Part shown: one piece after another, positions 47,822 to 55,657 of the stretch
Layout of the letters: the number at the start of each line of letters is the position of its first letter
How positions within the stretch are numbered: the first letter of the stretch is position 1
Origin: Duganella sp. Leaf126
GTDB lineage: Bacteria; Pseudomonadota; Gammaproteobacteria; Burkholderiales; Burkholderiaceae_D
Length of the DNA stretch: 64,000 nt
Assembly: GCF_001423125.1 (NCBI RefSeq)
Contig: NZ_LMNW01000031.1
Location: forward strand, 397,268 to 461,267
Direction of reading: 5' to 3'
Notes under the pieces: model-generated
The model's database searches: none
Told to the model about the DNA's origin: nothing
What the model saw: only the letters and a program-made list of their open reading frames with translations
Made by a program: the position numbers and the translations under genes

Positions 47822-48718
47822 TCAAGCCTTGATGAATTGGGAAATCGCGGTGCAGTACACGCGATGCGGATCGAGCACCTGGCACTGCAGGCCGAAGTGC
47901 CGGGCGGCGACCGCGTAGCGCTTGGCCAGCGCCGGCGAGCCGATCACGGTGACGGTGCCGCCGGCCGGCAGGCTGCGCGCGGCAGCGGCGAATTCGGCGC
48001 CGATCAGCAGGCCGCTGACAAAGGCGGCCGCCTGCTCGACCGGTGCGCTGCGCGAGACCACGCCGGCGCGCACGCGGAACAGGGTGTTGGTCAGCGGTTC
48101 GCCGGCGCCAGCCTGGTCGAGACCGGCCGTGAAGCCGGCGGCGTCGCTGCTGTCGCCGCCCATCAGCGACGACAGCGTGCCGCCCTTGGACAGCATGGCG
48201 TACAGTTCGCCGGTCATGTAGGTGGACAGCGAGTCGACCGCACCGTCCTGCAGCAGCACCCACTTGCTGTGGGTACCCGGCAGCACCAGCCAGCCATCGC
48301 GCTGGCCCAGCACCACGGCGCCCAGCAGCTGGGTTTCTTCGCCGCGCATCACATCGATCGACGGACCGCGCCGGTAGGCGTAACCGGGCACGATGCGGCA
48401 GTTGGCCGACCACGGCGCAGCGCCGACCGGCGCCAGGTGCGACGGCAGCGCCGTCAGCGGCACCGAGGTGTCGAGGTAGTTCACTTCCTGCCAGCCCGAC
48501 GCGCTGCCGACCATGCCGGACAGGATGACGGGGATGGTGGTGTCGATGCCCATGGCGCTGCGCAGCGCGTCGAGCGAGGGGCCGAAGCGGTCGCGCTCGC
48601 CCACGGCCAGCATGCCCTGGTCGTCCTCGTACTCGGCCAGGCAGTTGGCGTGTTGATCGATCAGGTAGGCGCGCCGGTTGCTGGTGCCCCAGTCCACGCC
48701 AAGTATGGTCTTGTCCAA
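47822..48718 (-). CDS. dgoK: 2-dehydro-3-deoxygalactonokinase
   Basis: ATP-dependent kinase that makes 2-keto-3-deoxy-6-phosphogalactonate, the DgoA substrate. The 298 aa show the family start DKTILGVDWGTSNRRAYLIDQHANCLAEYEDDQGMLAV and the motifs ILSGMVGSASGWQEVNYL, GYAYRRGPSIDVMRGEETQLLGAV, VLPGTHSKWVLLQDG and TYMTGELYAMLSKG. The start is taken as TTG 48718, with AAGGA 8 nt upstream; the in-frame extension to 48853 has no family similarity. It is first in the dgoK-dgoA-lactonase operon, with no regulator of the DgoR type nearby. Confidence 0.93.
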   Translation of the reverse strand: MDKTILGVDWGTSNRRAYLIDQHANCLAEYEDDQGMLAVGERDRFGPSLDALRSAMGIDTTIPVILSGMVGSASGWQEVNYLDTSVPLTALPSHLAPVGAAPWSANCRIVPGYAYRRGPSIDVMRGEETQLLGAVVLGQRDGWLVLPGTHSKWVLLQDGAVDSLSTYMTGELYAMLSKGGTLSSLMGGDSSDAAGFTAGLDQAGAGEPLTNTLFRVRAGVVSRSAPVEQAAAFVSGLLIGAEFAAAARSLPAGGTVTVIGSPALAKRYAVAARHFGLQCQVLDPHRVYCTAISQFIKA

Positions 48719-48819
48719 GATTGAAATCCTTTTCTGTGCTGCGTCGATGTTACGGAAACGACAGCACTGCCGCCAATGAAATATGCAGTGCGATGAATAC
48801 CAAAATTGTATAGGGATCG

Positions 48820-48833
48820 CCGGCGCGCGCCGG
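48820..48833. repeat. 14-bp GC palindrome in dgoK/48914 intergenic region
   Basis: CCGGCGCGCGCCGG is fully self-complementary and lies midway in the 195-bp divergent intergenic region. A TATAAA-like element at about 48891 precedes the plus-strand gene. No regulator is assigned. Confidence 0.35.
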
Positions 48834-48913
48834 GCTTGCACGGCCACAAACATTGCCCGGCGATTGCCTTTGGTTTAGTATGTCCATCTATAAAATAGTT
48901 TTGTCCATTCCTT

Positions 48914-49483
48914 ATGGCTTCTCCGTCTCTCCCGCCCCGCCTGCTGCTCACTGCCGGTGCCGTGATCGCCGTCGTGATTGGCGTCGGCGTGTACTTCAGC
49001 AATTCGACACCGGAGCCCGCTCCCGCAGTTCCTGCACCGCCGGCGCCAGTGAAACCGGCAGCCAGCACGCCGCCAGCGGCGCCAGCCGTGCGTCCGCCGG
49101 CGCCGCGTCCGGCTGCGGCGCCGGAACCGGCCGCGCCGGTACAGCCGAAGGTCGTACGCACGAAAGACCAGGCCTCGGCCGCGCTGCTGGCCTTGCCGGA
49201 ACTGCGCGCCTGGTCGGCCATGCTGGAGAAAACCTCGAACGGCAAGGTGCACGGCGCGCTGATCGAATACGATCCGGCACCGCGCAAGCTCAACGGCAAA
49301 ACCTACTATCAGTTCAGCTTTGTGGAAAACAGCGCCGACGCGGCGCTGCGCTGGGAAAGCTTCCTGGTCTCGGCCAACGACGACGAGATCCTGGTCGAAG
49401 ACGCCACCAGCGATGAAGTGATCAGCCTGGCGCGCTGGCGCCGCGAAAAACACCCGGAAAAGCGCACCAGCGTCGACGGCTGA
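48914..49483 (+). CDS. Single-pass membrane protein with Pro/Ala linker, unknown function
   Basis: 189-aa protein not recognised. One N-terminal transmembrane helix spans about residues 9-28 (RLLLTAGAVIAVVIGVGVYF). A Pro/Ala-rich linker covers about residues 33-80 (EPAPAVPAPPAPVKPAAS...), then a small folded domain of about 100 residues (KDQASAALLALPELRAWSAMLEKTSNGKVHGALIEYDPAPRKLNGKTYYQFSFVENSADAALRWESFLVSANDDEILVED). The topology is probably N-in with the domain in the periplasm. TonB-like proteins share the helix-plus-proline architecture, but the C-terminal domain is not TonB. It is convergent with the PadR gene, with a 22-bp gap. Confidence 0.75.
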   Translation: MASPSLPPRLLLTAGAVIAVVIGVGVYFSNSTPEPAPAVPAPPAPVKPAASTPPAAPAVRPPAPRPAAAPEPAAPVQPKVVRTKDQASAALLALPELRAWSAMLEKTSNGKVHGALIEYDPAPRKLNGKTYYQFSFVENSADAALRWESFLVSANDDEILVEDATSDEVISLARWRREKHPEKRTSVDG

Positions 49484-49505
49484 GCGCGCAACAGCGCCAT
49501 GACAC

Positions 49506-50033
49506 TTACGCGGCCAGCGCCTTGATGTCGGCCGTTGCCTGGCGCAGGATGGCGCGGATCTGCTCGAGTTTTTCGGGCGTCGGCTGCTGGTCCTTGCCCT
49601 GCTCCATGACCGCATGCTTGAGTTCGTGCATCACGGCGCGCAAGTCGTCGCGCGGCTCGGCCTGCTCATTCATGCGCGCCACGACGGCGTCCACGAACTG
49701 GCGGTTCTCGGCCAGAAACGCCTCCCCTTCCGCCGTAATCGTGTGCAGTTTCTTGTTGCCGTCCGGCGAAGCCGAGACGTGTCCCATGTCGAGCAGCATC
49801 GACAGCAGCGGGTAAATGGCGCCCGGGCTCGGCGTGTAGCCGCCGCCGGAGCGCTGCTCCAGTTCCTTGATGAGTTCATAGCCATGACGCGGCTTGTCGG
49901 CGATCAGTTGCAGCACGATGTAGCGCATGGCGCCGGCGTCGAACATTTTCGGGCCGCGCGGGCGGCCGCCACCGCCGTGACCGTGGTGGCCGTGGGCAGC
50001 GTGGTGGCGATGAGGGTGGTCGGTGGTAAACAT
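49506..50033 (-). CDS. PadR-family regulator with His-rich N-terminus (YqjI-like)
   Basis: 175-aa PadR-type repressor. Residues 1-30 are rich in His and Gly (HPHRHHAAHGHHGHGGGG), like E. coli YqjI, which senses Ni/Fe through such a tail. The winged helix follows (AMRYIVLQLIADKPRHGYELIKELEQRSGGGYTPSPGAIYPLLSMLLDMGHVSA, about 36-90). A helical C-terminus with ELKHAVMEQGKDQQPTPEKLEQIRAILRQATADIKAL completes it. Overlapping palindromes upstream suggest autoregulation. No obvious metal or siderophore gene is adjacent, so its regulon is elsewhere. Metal binding is inferred from composition. Confidence 0.87.
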   Translation of the reverse strand: MFTTDHPHRHHAAHGHHGHGGGGRPRGPKMFDAGAMRYIVLQLIADKPRHGYELIKELEQRSGGGYTPSPGAIYPLLSMLLDMGHVSASPDGNKKLHTITAEGEAFLAENRQFVDAVVARMNEQAEPRDDLRAVMHELKHAVMEQGKDQQPTPEKLEQIRAILRQATADIKALAA

Positions 50034-50066
50034 GGTGTAGTCCTTTTCGGTAAAATACGATATAAC

Positions 50067-50098
50067 AAGTTAAGATATAACTTATTACGACATATCTT
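50067..50098. promoter_or_regulatory. Overlapping palindromes before the PadR gene (candidate operator)
   Basis: AAGTTA-AGATA-TAACTT (50067-50083) overlaps AAGATAT-N13-ATATCTT (50072-50098), and ATATAAC occurs twice close by. This AT-rich cluster lies 34-65 bp before the padR ATG and stands out from the GC-rich surroundings. PadR/YqjI-type regulators bind such sites; binding here is inference. Confidence 0.6.
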
Positions 50099-50141
50099 AT
50101 ACCCTTGATGGGAAAGTTCAAGCACCAATTTGTAACAGGCG

Positions 50142-50168
50142 AAAAAAAAGCAGACCATGGGGTCTGCT
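50142..50168 (-). terminator. Rho-independent terminator of the glk-RpiR gene
   Basis: Perfect 8-bp stem AGCAGACC/GGTCTGCT (50149-50156 and 50161-50168) with loop ATGG, and A8 at 50142-50149 giving the minus-strand U-tract. Confidence 0.85.
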
Positions 50169-50197
50169 TCGGTGCGGTGGTGCGGTGGTGTCGGCGG

Positions 50198-52069
50198 TCA
50201 GCCGTCGAGGTGCGAGATCATCAGGCGCCGGCCGTCGGCCTCGCCCTTGGCCTTGTGCTCGATCACCAGCTTGCCATTTTGCGCATCGAGCGAGATACCC
50301 ACCGACAGGATGTCGATCAGCAGCAGCTGCAGGATGCGCGAGATCATCGACAGGAAGGTCGTACTGTCTTCCGAATGGTCGACCGCCAGGCACACGCTGG
50401 CCTTTTTCGCCAGCGGCGAATTGCTGGCCGTGATCGCGATCACGTCCGCGCCTGCCGCGCGCGCCACGTCCACCGCTTCGAGCAGGTCGTTCAGCTTGCC
50501 CGAGTTGGATATCGCGATCACCACGTCGCCCGGCTTGAGCAGCTCGGCGGCCAGGTTGAGCAGGTGCGAGTCGCCGTAGGCCGAGGTCGGGATGCGGAAA
50601 CGGAAGAACTTGTGCTGGCCGTCCAGCGCCACCACGCGCGAATTGCCCATTGCATAAAACTCCACGCGCTTGGCCTTGGCCACCAGGGCGATGGCCTTGT
50701 CGATCGAACGCACGTCGAGCTGGTCGCGGAATTTCAGGATCGCCGAGACCGTGTTGTCGATCACCTTGGCGCTGAGGTCGTGGGTGCTGTCGCTGACGCG
50801 CACCTGGCTGTGACGCACGGGGATGGCGCCGGTCAGGCTGCTGGCGAACTTGAGCTTGAAGTCGGCCAGGCCGAGGAAACCGAGCGAGCGGCAGAAGCGG
50901 ATCACGGTCGGCTGGCTCACTTCGGCCAGGCGCGCGATGTCGGCAATCGGTTCGTTGAGCACCAGGCGCGGCTGCTCGAGCACCAGCTGCGCCACGCGCT
51001 GTTCGGCCGGCGTCAGTTCGTGCTGCAGGTGGCGCACGCGCTCCATCAGCGTGTTGGCGCCGCTGCGCCCGCGCAGGTGCTCGGACAGGATGGTGGCCAC
51101 GCCGTAGAACGCCGGGTTGGGCGTGGTGATCACATAGGTCGGAATCTCGGACAGGTAGCTGGTGAAGCGCCCCTTGGCTTCGAAGCGCGAGCGGAACGGC
51201 GACTGCGCGAACCACTCGCCCATGCGCGGCACGATGCCGCCGCCGATGAACATGCCGCCGAATGCACCGAGCGTGACGGCCAGGTTGGCGCTGGCGCCGC
51301 CCAGCATGGCGCAGAAGCATTCGAGCACTTCCAGGCACAGCGGATCCCTGTCGGTCAGCGCGCCGGCCATGATCTCCTGCGAAGTGAGATCACGTACCTG
51401 CCGGCCGTTGCGCTTGGCAATCGCGCGGTAGATGATTTCCATGCCGGGGCCCGAGATCAGGCGCTCGGTGGAGACGTGCGACCAGGTTTGCCAGGCGTAC
51501 TGCAGGATCGCGTATTCGCGCTCGTCGGCCGGCGCAAAGTTGGTGTGGCCCCCTTCGGAGCCGAGCGTGACGAAACCATCGACGGTGGGGATCACGCCCG
51601 ACACACCGAGACCCGTGCCCGGCCCCAGCACGCCGATCACGGAGTTCGACGCCGGCTTGCCGCCGCCCACCTGCATCAGGTCGGCGGGCTTGAGGCCGGG
51701 CAGCGACATCGCCAGCGCCGTGAAGTCGTTCACCACCAGCAGCGTGTGCAGGCCCAGGGCGCGGCGCACCTCGTCGGTGGAAAATTCCCAGTCGCGGTTG
51801 GTCATGCGGATGTAGTCGCCGCTGACAGGGTTGGCCACGGCCAGCGCGCCATGGTGGAGCGTGAGGTCGGCGTGGTCGGCCAGGTAGGAGCGCAGCATGG
51901 CCACGATGTCGGCGTAGTCGTCGCACTTGAGCACGCGCACGGCGCGGAAGTCGCCCGGCGCCGTCTGCAGCGCAAAGCGCGCATGGGTGGCGCCGATGTC
52001 GGCCAGCAGGCGCGGACCATCGGCAAACGCGGTGCGGTTGAGTTTTTGATCCACTTCGGCTTGTTTCAT
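50198..52069 (-). CDS. glk: Bifunctional glucokinase/RpiR-family regulator
   Basis: 623-aa fusion. Residues about 10-330 are a bacterial glucokinase (LLADIGATHARFALQ, VVNDFTALAMSLPGLKP, GVLGPGTGLGVSG, LGSEGGHTNFAPADE, FGGMFIGGGIVPRM) that phosphorylates glucose. Residues about 345-623 form an RpiR/HexR-type regulator: HTH (LTPAEQRVAQLVLEQPRLVLNEPIADIARLAEVSQPTVIRFCRSLGFLGLADFK) and a SIS phosphosugar-binding domain (RVEFYAMGNSRVVALDGQHKFFR, GDVVIAISNSGKLNDLLEAV). This fusion is known in Burkholderiales and would couple glucose entry to Entner-Doudoroff gene control. A hairpin terminator follows. It lies downstream of the GH13 alpha-glucosidase, whose product is glucose. Confidence 0.94.
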   Translation of the reverse strand: MKQAEVDQKLNRTAFADGPRLLADIGATHARFALQTAPGDFRAVRVLKCDDYADIVAMLRSYLADHADLTLHHGALAVANPVSGDYIRMTNRDWEFSTDEVRRALGLHTLLVVNDFTALAMSLPGLKPADLMQVGGGKPASNSVIGVLGPGTGLGVSGVIPTVDGFVTLGSEGGHTNFAPADEREYAILQYAWQTWSHVSTERLISGPGMEIIYRAIAKRNGRQVRDLTSQEIMAGALTDRDPLCLEVLECFCAMLGGASANLAVTLGAFGGMFIGGGIVPRMGEWFAQSPFRSRFEAKGRFTSYLSEIPTYVITTPNPAFYGVATILSEHLRGRSGANTLMERVRHLQHELTPAEQRVAQLVLEQPRLVLNEPIADIARLAEVSQPTVIRFCRSLGFLGLADFKLKFASSLTGAIPVRHSQVRVSDSTHDLSAKVIDNTVSAILKFRDQLDVRSIDKAIALVAKAKRVEFYAMGNSRVVALDGQHKFFRFRIPTSAYGDSHLLNLAAELLKPGDVVIAISNSGKLNDLLEAVDVARAAGADVIAITASNSPLAKKASVCLAVDHSEDSTTFLSMISRILQLLLIDILSVGISLDAQNGKLVIEHKAKGEADGRRLMISHLDG

Positions 52070-52113
52070 GTCGGCTCAGTCAAATCAGATGGCGGAAGCA
52101 TACCCGAAACGGG

Positions 52114-53751
52114 TCACGCCGCGTAGCCGAACCACGCGCCATATGCCGGCAGCGACACCACGCCAGCGTCGATCGTGCCCGGCAGGCCGTGGCCTTCCAG
52201 CGGCTCGGCGCCGGCCGCCTGCGGCAGGCTGACGCTGACCGGCGCCGGGCCGAGGTTGAACACGGCGATCACGCCGCGCTGGCCGTCCAGATCGCGGCGC
52301 AGCGCCAGCACCGGTTCCGGCGCATCGAAGAAGCTGATCGCCCCGCGCGACAGCTGCGGCAGCGTGCGGCGCCAGGCGATGAAGGCGCGCGTAAAGGCCA
52401 GCGTCGATTGCGGGTCGGCTTCCTGCACCGCAGCCGCGCGCGCGCGGTGCTGCGGCGCCACCGGCAGCCAGGGCTGAGCGCTGGTGAAGCCGCCCTGCTC
52501 GGCGTCGGTCCACGCCATCGGCGTACGGCAGCCGTCGCGGCCCTTGAACTCGGGCCAGAACGCGATCCCGTACGGGTCCTGCAGCAGTTCGAACGGCACG
52601 TCCGCTTCGCCGAACGCCAGTTCGTCGCCCTGGTACAGGCACGGCGTGCCCTTGAGCGAGAGCTGCATCGCCAGCACCAGCTTGGCGAATGCGGGCGGCG
52701 CCTCGGCACCGCCCCAGCGCGACGCCACGCGCGGCACGTCGTGGTTACCGACCGACCACGAGGCCCAGCCGCCCTTGACGCGTTCCTCGAACTGCTCGAC
52801 CTGCTGGCGGATGTAGTGCGACGACAGCTGATTCACCAGCAGGTTGAAGCTGTACGCCATGTGCAGCTTGTCGCCGCCGGCCGTGTAGTCGGCCATGGTG
52901 GCCAGCGAATCGTCGGAGCCGACCTCGCCGATCGAAATGGCCTGGTACTCGTCGAGCAGCGCGCGCAGCTTTTGCAGGAAGGCCAGGTTTTCCGGGCGCG
53001 TCTTGTCGTAGTCGTGGGCCTGCATGCCGTACGGGTTGACGTCGGTGACCGTGATCGAATCGCGGTTGGTGGCCGGCGGATTGCTGCGCAGCTGCTGGTC
53101 GTGGAAGTGGTAGTTGCAGGCGTCGAGACGGATGCCGTCCACACCGCGCGCGAGCCAGAAGCGCAGCGCATCGAGGTGAGCCTGCTGCACCTGCGGGTTA
53201 TGGAAATTGAGCTGCGGCTGGCTGACCAGGAAATTGTGCATATAGTACTGGCGCCGGCGCGTGTCCCACTGCCAAGCCGAGCCGCCGAATACCGACAGCC
53301 AGTTGTTGGGCGGATTGCCATCGTCTTTCGGATCGGACCACACGTACCAGTCGGCCTTGGGGTTGTCGCGGCTGGCGCGGCTCTGCTGGAACCACGGGTG
53401 CGCTTCGGCCGTGTGCGCCATCACCTGGTCGATCATGATCTTCAGGCCCAGGCTGTGCGCCCGGGCGATCAGCGCGTCGAAGTCGGCCAGCGTGCCGAAC
53501 ATCGGATCGACGTTGCAATAGTCGGCGATGTCGTAGCCGAAGTCCTTCATCGGCGAGGTAAAGAACGGCGAAATCCACACGATCTCCACGCCCAGCGATG
53601 CGATATAGTCCAGCTTGGCCGTGATCCCCGGCAGGTCGCCGATGCCGTCGCCGTTGGTGTCGTGGTAGCTGCGCGGATAGACCTGGTAAATGATGGCGTC
53701 GCGGTACCAGTCCTGGGCATGCGGCGAGACTTGAGTTAGTTGCTGAGTCAT
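52114..53751 (-). CDS. GH13 alpha-glucosidase (cytoplasmic)
   Basis: 545-aa glycoside hydrolase family 13 enzyme without a signal peptide. The barrel motifs are DWYRDAIIYQVYPRSYHDTNGDGIGDLPGITAKLDYIASLGVEIVWISPFF, KIMIDQVMAHTAEAHPWFQ, the nucleophile Asp in GVDGIRLDACNYHF, acid/base Glu in AISIGEVGSD and the third Asp in WSVGNHDVPRVASRW. DLPGI and the long loop after the nucleophile suit exo-acting alpha-glucosidases of the oligo-1,6/maltose type. It would split imported malto-oligosaccharides to glucose for the adjacent glucokinase. A strong promoter lies at 53796-53824, and the glk fusion follows after 44 bp. Confidence 0.92.
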   Translation of the reverse strand: MTQQLTQVSPHAQDWYRDAIIYQVYPRSYHDTNGDGIGDLPGITAKLDYIASLGVEIVWISPFFTSPMKDFGYDIADYCNVDPMFGTLADFDALIARAHSLGLKIMIDQVMAHTAEAHPWFQQSRASRDNPKADWYVWSDPKDDGNPPNNWLSVFGGSAWQWDTRRRQYYMHNFLVSQPQLNFHNPQVQQAHLDALRFWLARGVDGIRLDACNYHFHDQQLRSNPPATNRDSITVTDVNPYGMQAHDYDKTRPENLAFLQKLRALLDEYQAISIGEVGSDDSLATMADYTAGGDKLHMAYSFNLLVNQLSSHYIRQQVEQFEERVKGGWASWSVGNHDVPRVASRWGGAEAPPAFAKLVLAMQLSLKGTPCLYQGDELAFGEADVPFELLQDPYGIAFWPEFKGRDGCRTPMAWTDAEQGGFTSAQPWLPVAPQHRARAAAVQEADPQSTLAFTRAFIAWRRTLPQLSRGAISFFDAPEPVLALRRDLDGQRGVIAVFNLGPAPVSVSLPQAAGAEPLEGHGLPGTIDAGVVSLPAYGAWFGYAA

Positions 53752-53795
53752 AAGAGAATCCGGGGTTGGCTGGGCAGGAAAAACAATTTGTAAAG

Positions 53796-53824
53796 AATAT
53801 ACATCAGGAATATGTTTTTTTCAA
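53796..53824 (-). promoter_or_regulatory. Predicted sigma70 promoter of the alpha-glucosidase gene
   Basis: Minus strand: -35 TTGAAA (53819-53824), 17-bp spacer, -10 TATATT (53796-53801), about 45 bp before the start codon. It probably also drives the downstream glk fusion. Confidence 0.72.
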
Positions 53825-53902
53825 TGCAGCCACCGATCGTGAATTATCACATTTAATTCATATGAATCAAATACTTAGGAATTTTCAGAAGAAATCCGAC
53901 AG

Positions 53903-53924
53903 TATAAAATAGTAGTCAAACTAC
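53903..53924 (+). promoter_or_regulatory. -10 element and palindrome before the POT transporter gene
   Basis: TATAAA at 53903-53908 has no good -35. GTAGT-CAA-ACTAC (53912-53924) follows at once, placing it over the expected start site, 22-34 bp before the GTG codon. It is a candidate repressor operator for the glucan genes; the factor is unknown. Confidence 0.5.
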
Positions 53925-53945
53925 ATCAATCAGGAGAAAAGTACA

Positions 53946-55541
53946 GTGAGCAGCAACGTCAGCAGCGCCGATCCGCGGGACGGCAACGGCCCCTTGCCCC
54001 GGCAAATCCCTTACATCATTGCCAACGAAGGCTGCGAGCGCTTCAGTTTCTACGGCATGCGCAACATCCTCACGCCGTTCCTGCTCAGTACCCTGCTGCT
54101 GTTCATCCCGGCCGAACACCGCACCAGCGAAGCCAAGCACGTGTTCCATACGTTCGTCATCGGCGTGTATTTCTTCCCGCTGCTGGGCGGCTGGCTGGCC
54201 GACCGGTATTTCGGCAAGTACAACACGGTGTTCTGGTTCTCGCTGATCTATGTCGCCGGCCATGCCTGCCTGGCCATCTTCGAACATGACATCAACGGCT
54301 TTTATGTCGGGCTGGCGCTGATCGCATTCGGCTCGGGCGGCATCAAGCCGCTGGTGGTGGCGTTTGTCGGCGACCAGTTCGACCAGACCAACAAGAACCG
54401 CGCCAAGCTGGTGTTCGACGCCTTTTACTGGATCATCAACTTCGGCTCGTTCTTCGCCTCGCTGCTGATGCCGGTGCTGCTGCGCGATTACGGCCCGTCG
54501 GTGGCGTTTGGCGTGCCCGGCATCCTGATGGCGCTCGCCACGCTGGTGTTCTGGCTGGGCCGCCGCAAGTATGTGCACGTGCCGCCGGCCGCGCCGAACC
54601 CCGAGTCGTTCAGCAGCGTGGCGCGCACCGCCCTGCTCGCGCACGGCGCCGGCCAGGGCCGGCCGGGACTGGTGGTAGCCGGCCTGGGCGCGGCAGCTGC
54701 CGTGCTGGCGCTGCTGGTGATCCCGTTCTACTCCGGCTTCGTGATCGCCTTCTGTACCGCGCTGCTGCTGTTGCTCGCCTTCGGCTGCCTGGGCGTCTCG
54801 ATGCAGCTCGACCGCGCACGCGGCACCCATACGCAGGAAGCGGTGGAAGGCGTGCGCTCGGTGCTGCGCATCCTGATCGTGTTTGCGCTGATCACGCCGT
54901 TTTGGTCGCTGTTCGACCAGAAGGCCTCGACCTGGATCGTGCAGGCCAACGCCATGCACAGCCCGCAGCTGTCGCTGTTCGGCTGGGACTTCACACTGCT
55001 GCCGGCGCAAATGCAGGCGATCAACCCGATACTGGTGATGCTGCTGATCCCGTTCAACAACATCGCGCTGTTCCCGCTGCTGCGCGCGCTCGGCGTCACG
55101 CCCACCCCGCTGCGCCGCATGGGCGCCGGCATCGCCCTGTCGGGCCTGGCGTGGATCGCGGTCGGCGCCATCCAGCTGTCGATGGACGGCGGCGACCGGG
55201 TCTCGATCTTCTGGCAGCTGCTGCCCTACGTGCTGCTGACGCTGGGCGAGGTGCTGGTCTCTGCCACCGGCCTCGAATTCGCCTACAGCCAGGCGCCCAA
55301 GCAGATGAAAGGCATCATCCTGAGCTTCTGGTATCTCGGCGTCACCATGGGTAACCTGTGGGTCCTGATCGTCAACGAGGGCGTCAAGAACGAGGCGGTC
55401 GGCGCCCATATCGCCAGCACCGGCCTGTCGCAAAGCGCATTCCAGATGTTCTTCTTCGCCGCCTTTGCCCTGGTCTGCGCCGGCCTGTTCGCCCTGTACG
55501 CGACGCGCTACAAGATGGTGGACAACTACCGCAAGGTGTAG
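53946..55541 (+). CDS. POT-family proton-coupled transporter
   Basis: 531-aa member of the proton-dependent oligopeptide transporter family, 12-14 hydrophobic helices. The proton-coupling ExxER motif is present early (NEGCERFSFYGMRNILTPFLL, residues 25-29), followed by GGWLADRYFGKYNTVFW and FGSGGIKPLVVAFVGDQFD (the POT signature region). A C-terminal ATGLEFAYSQAPKQMKGIILSFW matches the second PTR2 signature. Classical substrates are di- and tripeptides. It lies between an alpha-glucosidase and a pullulanase, which raises the possibility of malto-oligosaccharide transport; this is inference only. The start is GTG with AGGAG upstream. Confidence 0.9.
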   Translation: MSSNVSSADPRDGNGPLPRQIPYIIANEGCERFSFYGMRNILTPFLLSTLLLFIPAEHRTSEAKHVFHTFVIGVYFFPLLGGWLADRYFGKYNTVFWFSLIYVAGHACLAIFEHDINGFYVGLALIAFGSGGIKPLVVAFVGDQFDQTNKNRAKLVFDAFYWIINFGSFFASLLMPVLLRDYGPSVAFGVPGILMALATLVFWLGRRKYVHVPPAAPNPESFSSVARTALLAHGAGQGRPGLVVAGLGAAAAVLALLVIPFYSGFVIAFCTALLLLLAFGCLGVSMQLDRARGTHTQEAVEGVRSVLRILIVFALITPFWSLFDQKASTWIVQANAMHSPQLSLFGWDFTLLPAQMQAINPILVMLLIPFNNIALFPLLRALGVTPTPLRRMGAGIALSGLAWIAVGAIQLSMDGGDRVSIFWQLLPYVLLTLGEVLVSATGLEFAYSQAPKQMKGIILSFWYLGVTMGNLWVLIVNEGVKNEAVGAHIASTGLSQSAFQMFFFAAFALVCAGLFALYATRYKMVDNYRKV

Positions 55542-55588
55542 CGCACCAAGGTTTCGTACCAAAACTACAGCGTTTTGCATTACCATAG

Positions 55589-55620
55589 GCCGGCAATTTT
55601 CCAGAATTGCCGGCTTTTTT
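55589..55620 (+). terminator. Rho-independent terminator of the POT transporter gene
   Basis: Perfect 10-bp stem GCCGGCAATT/AATTGCCGGC (55589-55598 and 55605-55614), loop TTCCAG, then T6. Pullulanase therefore needs its own promoter or read-through. Confidence 0.9.
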
Positions 55621-55657
55621 GTAATGGCACTACTTAAAAATAATCATGGAGACCCGA

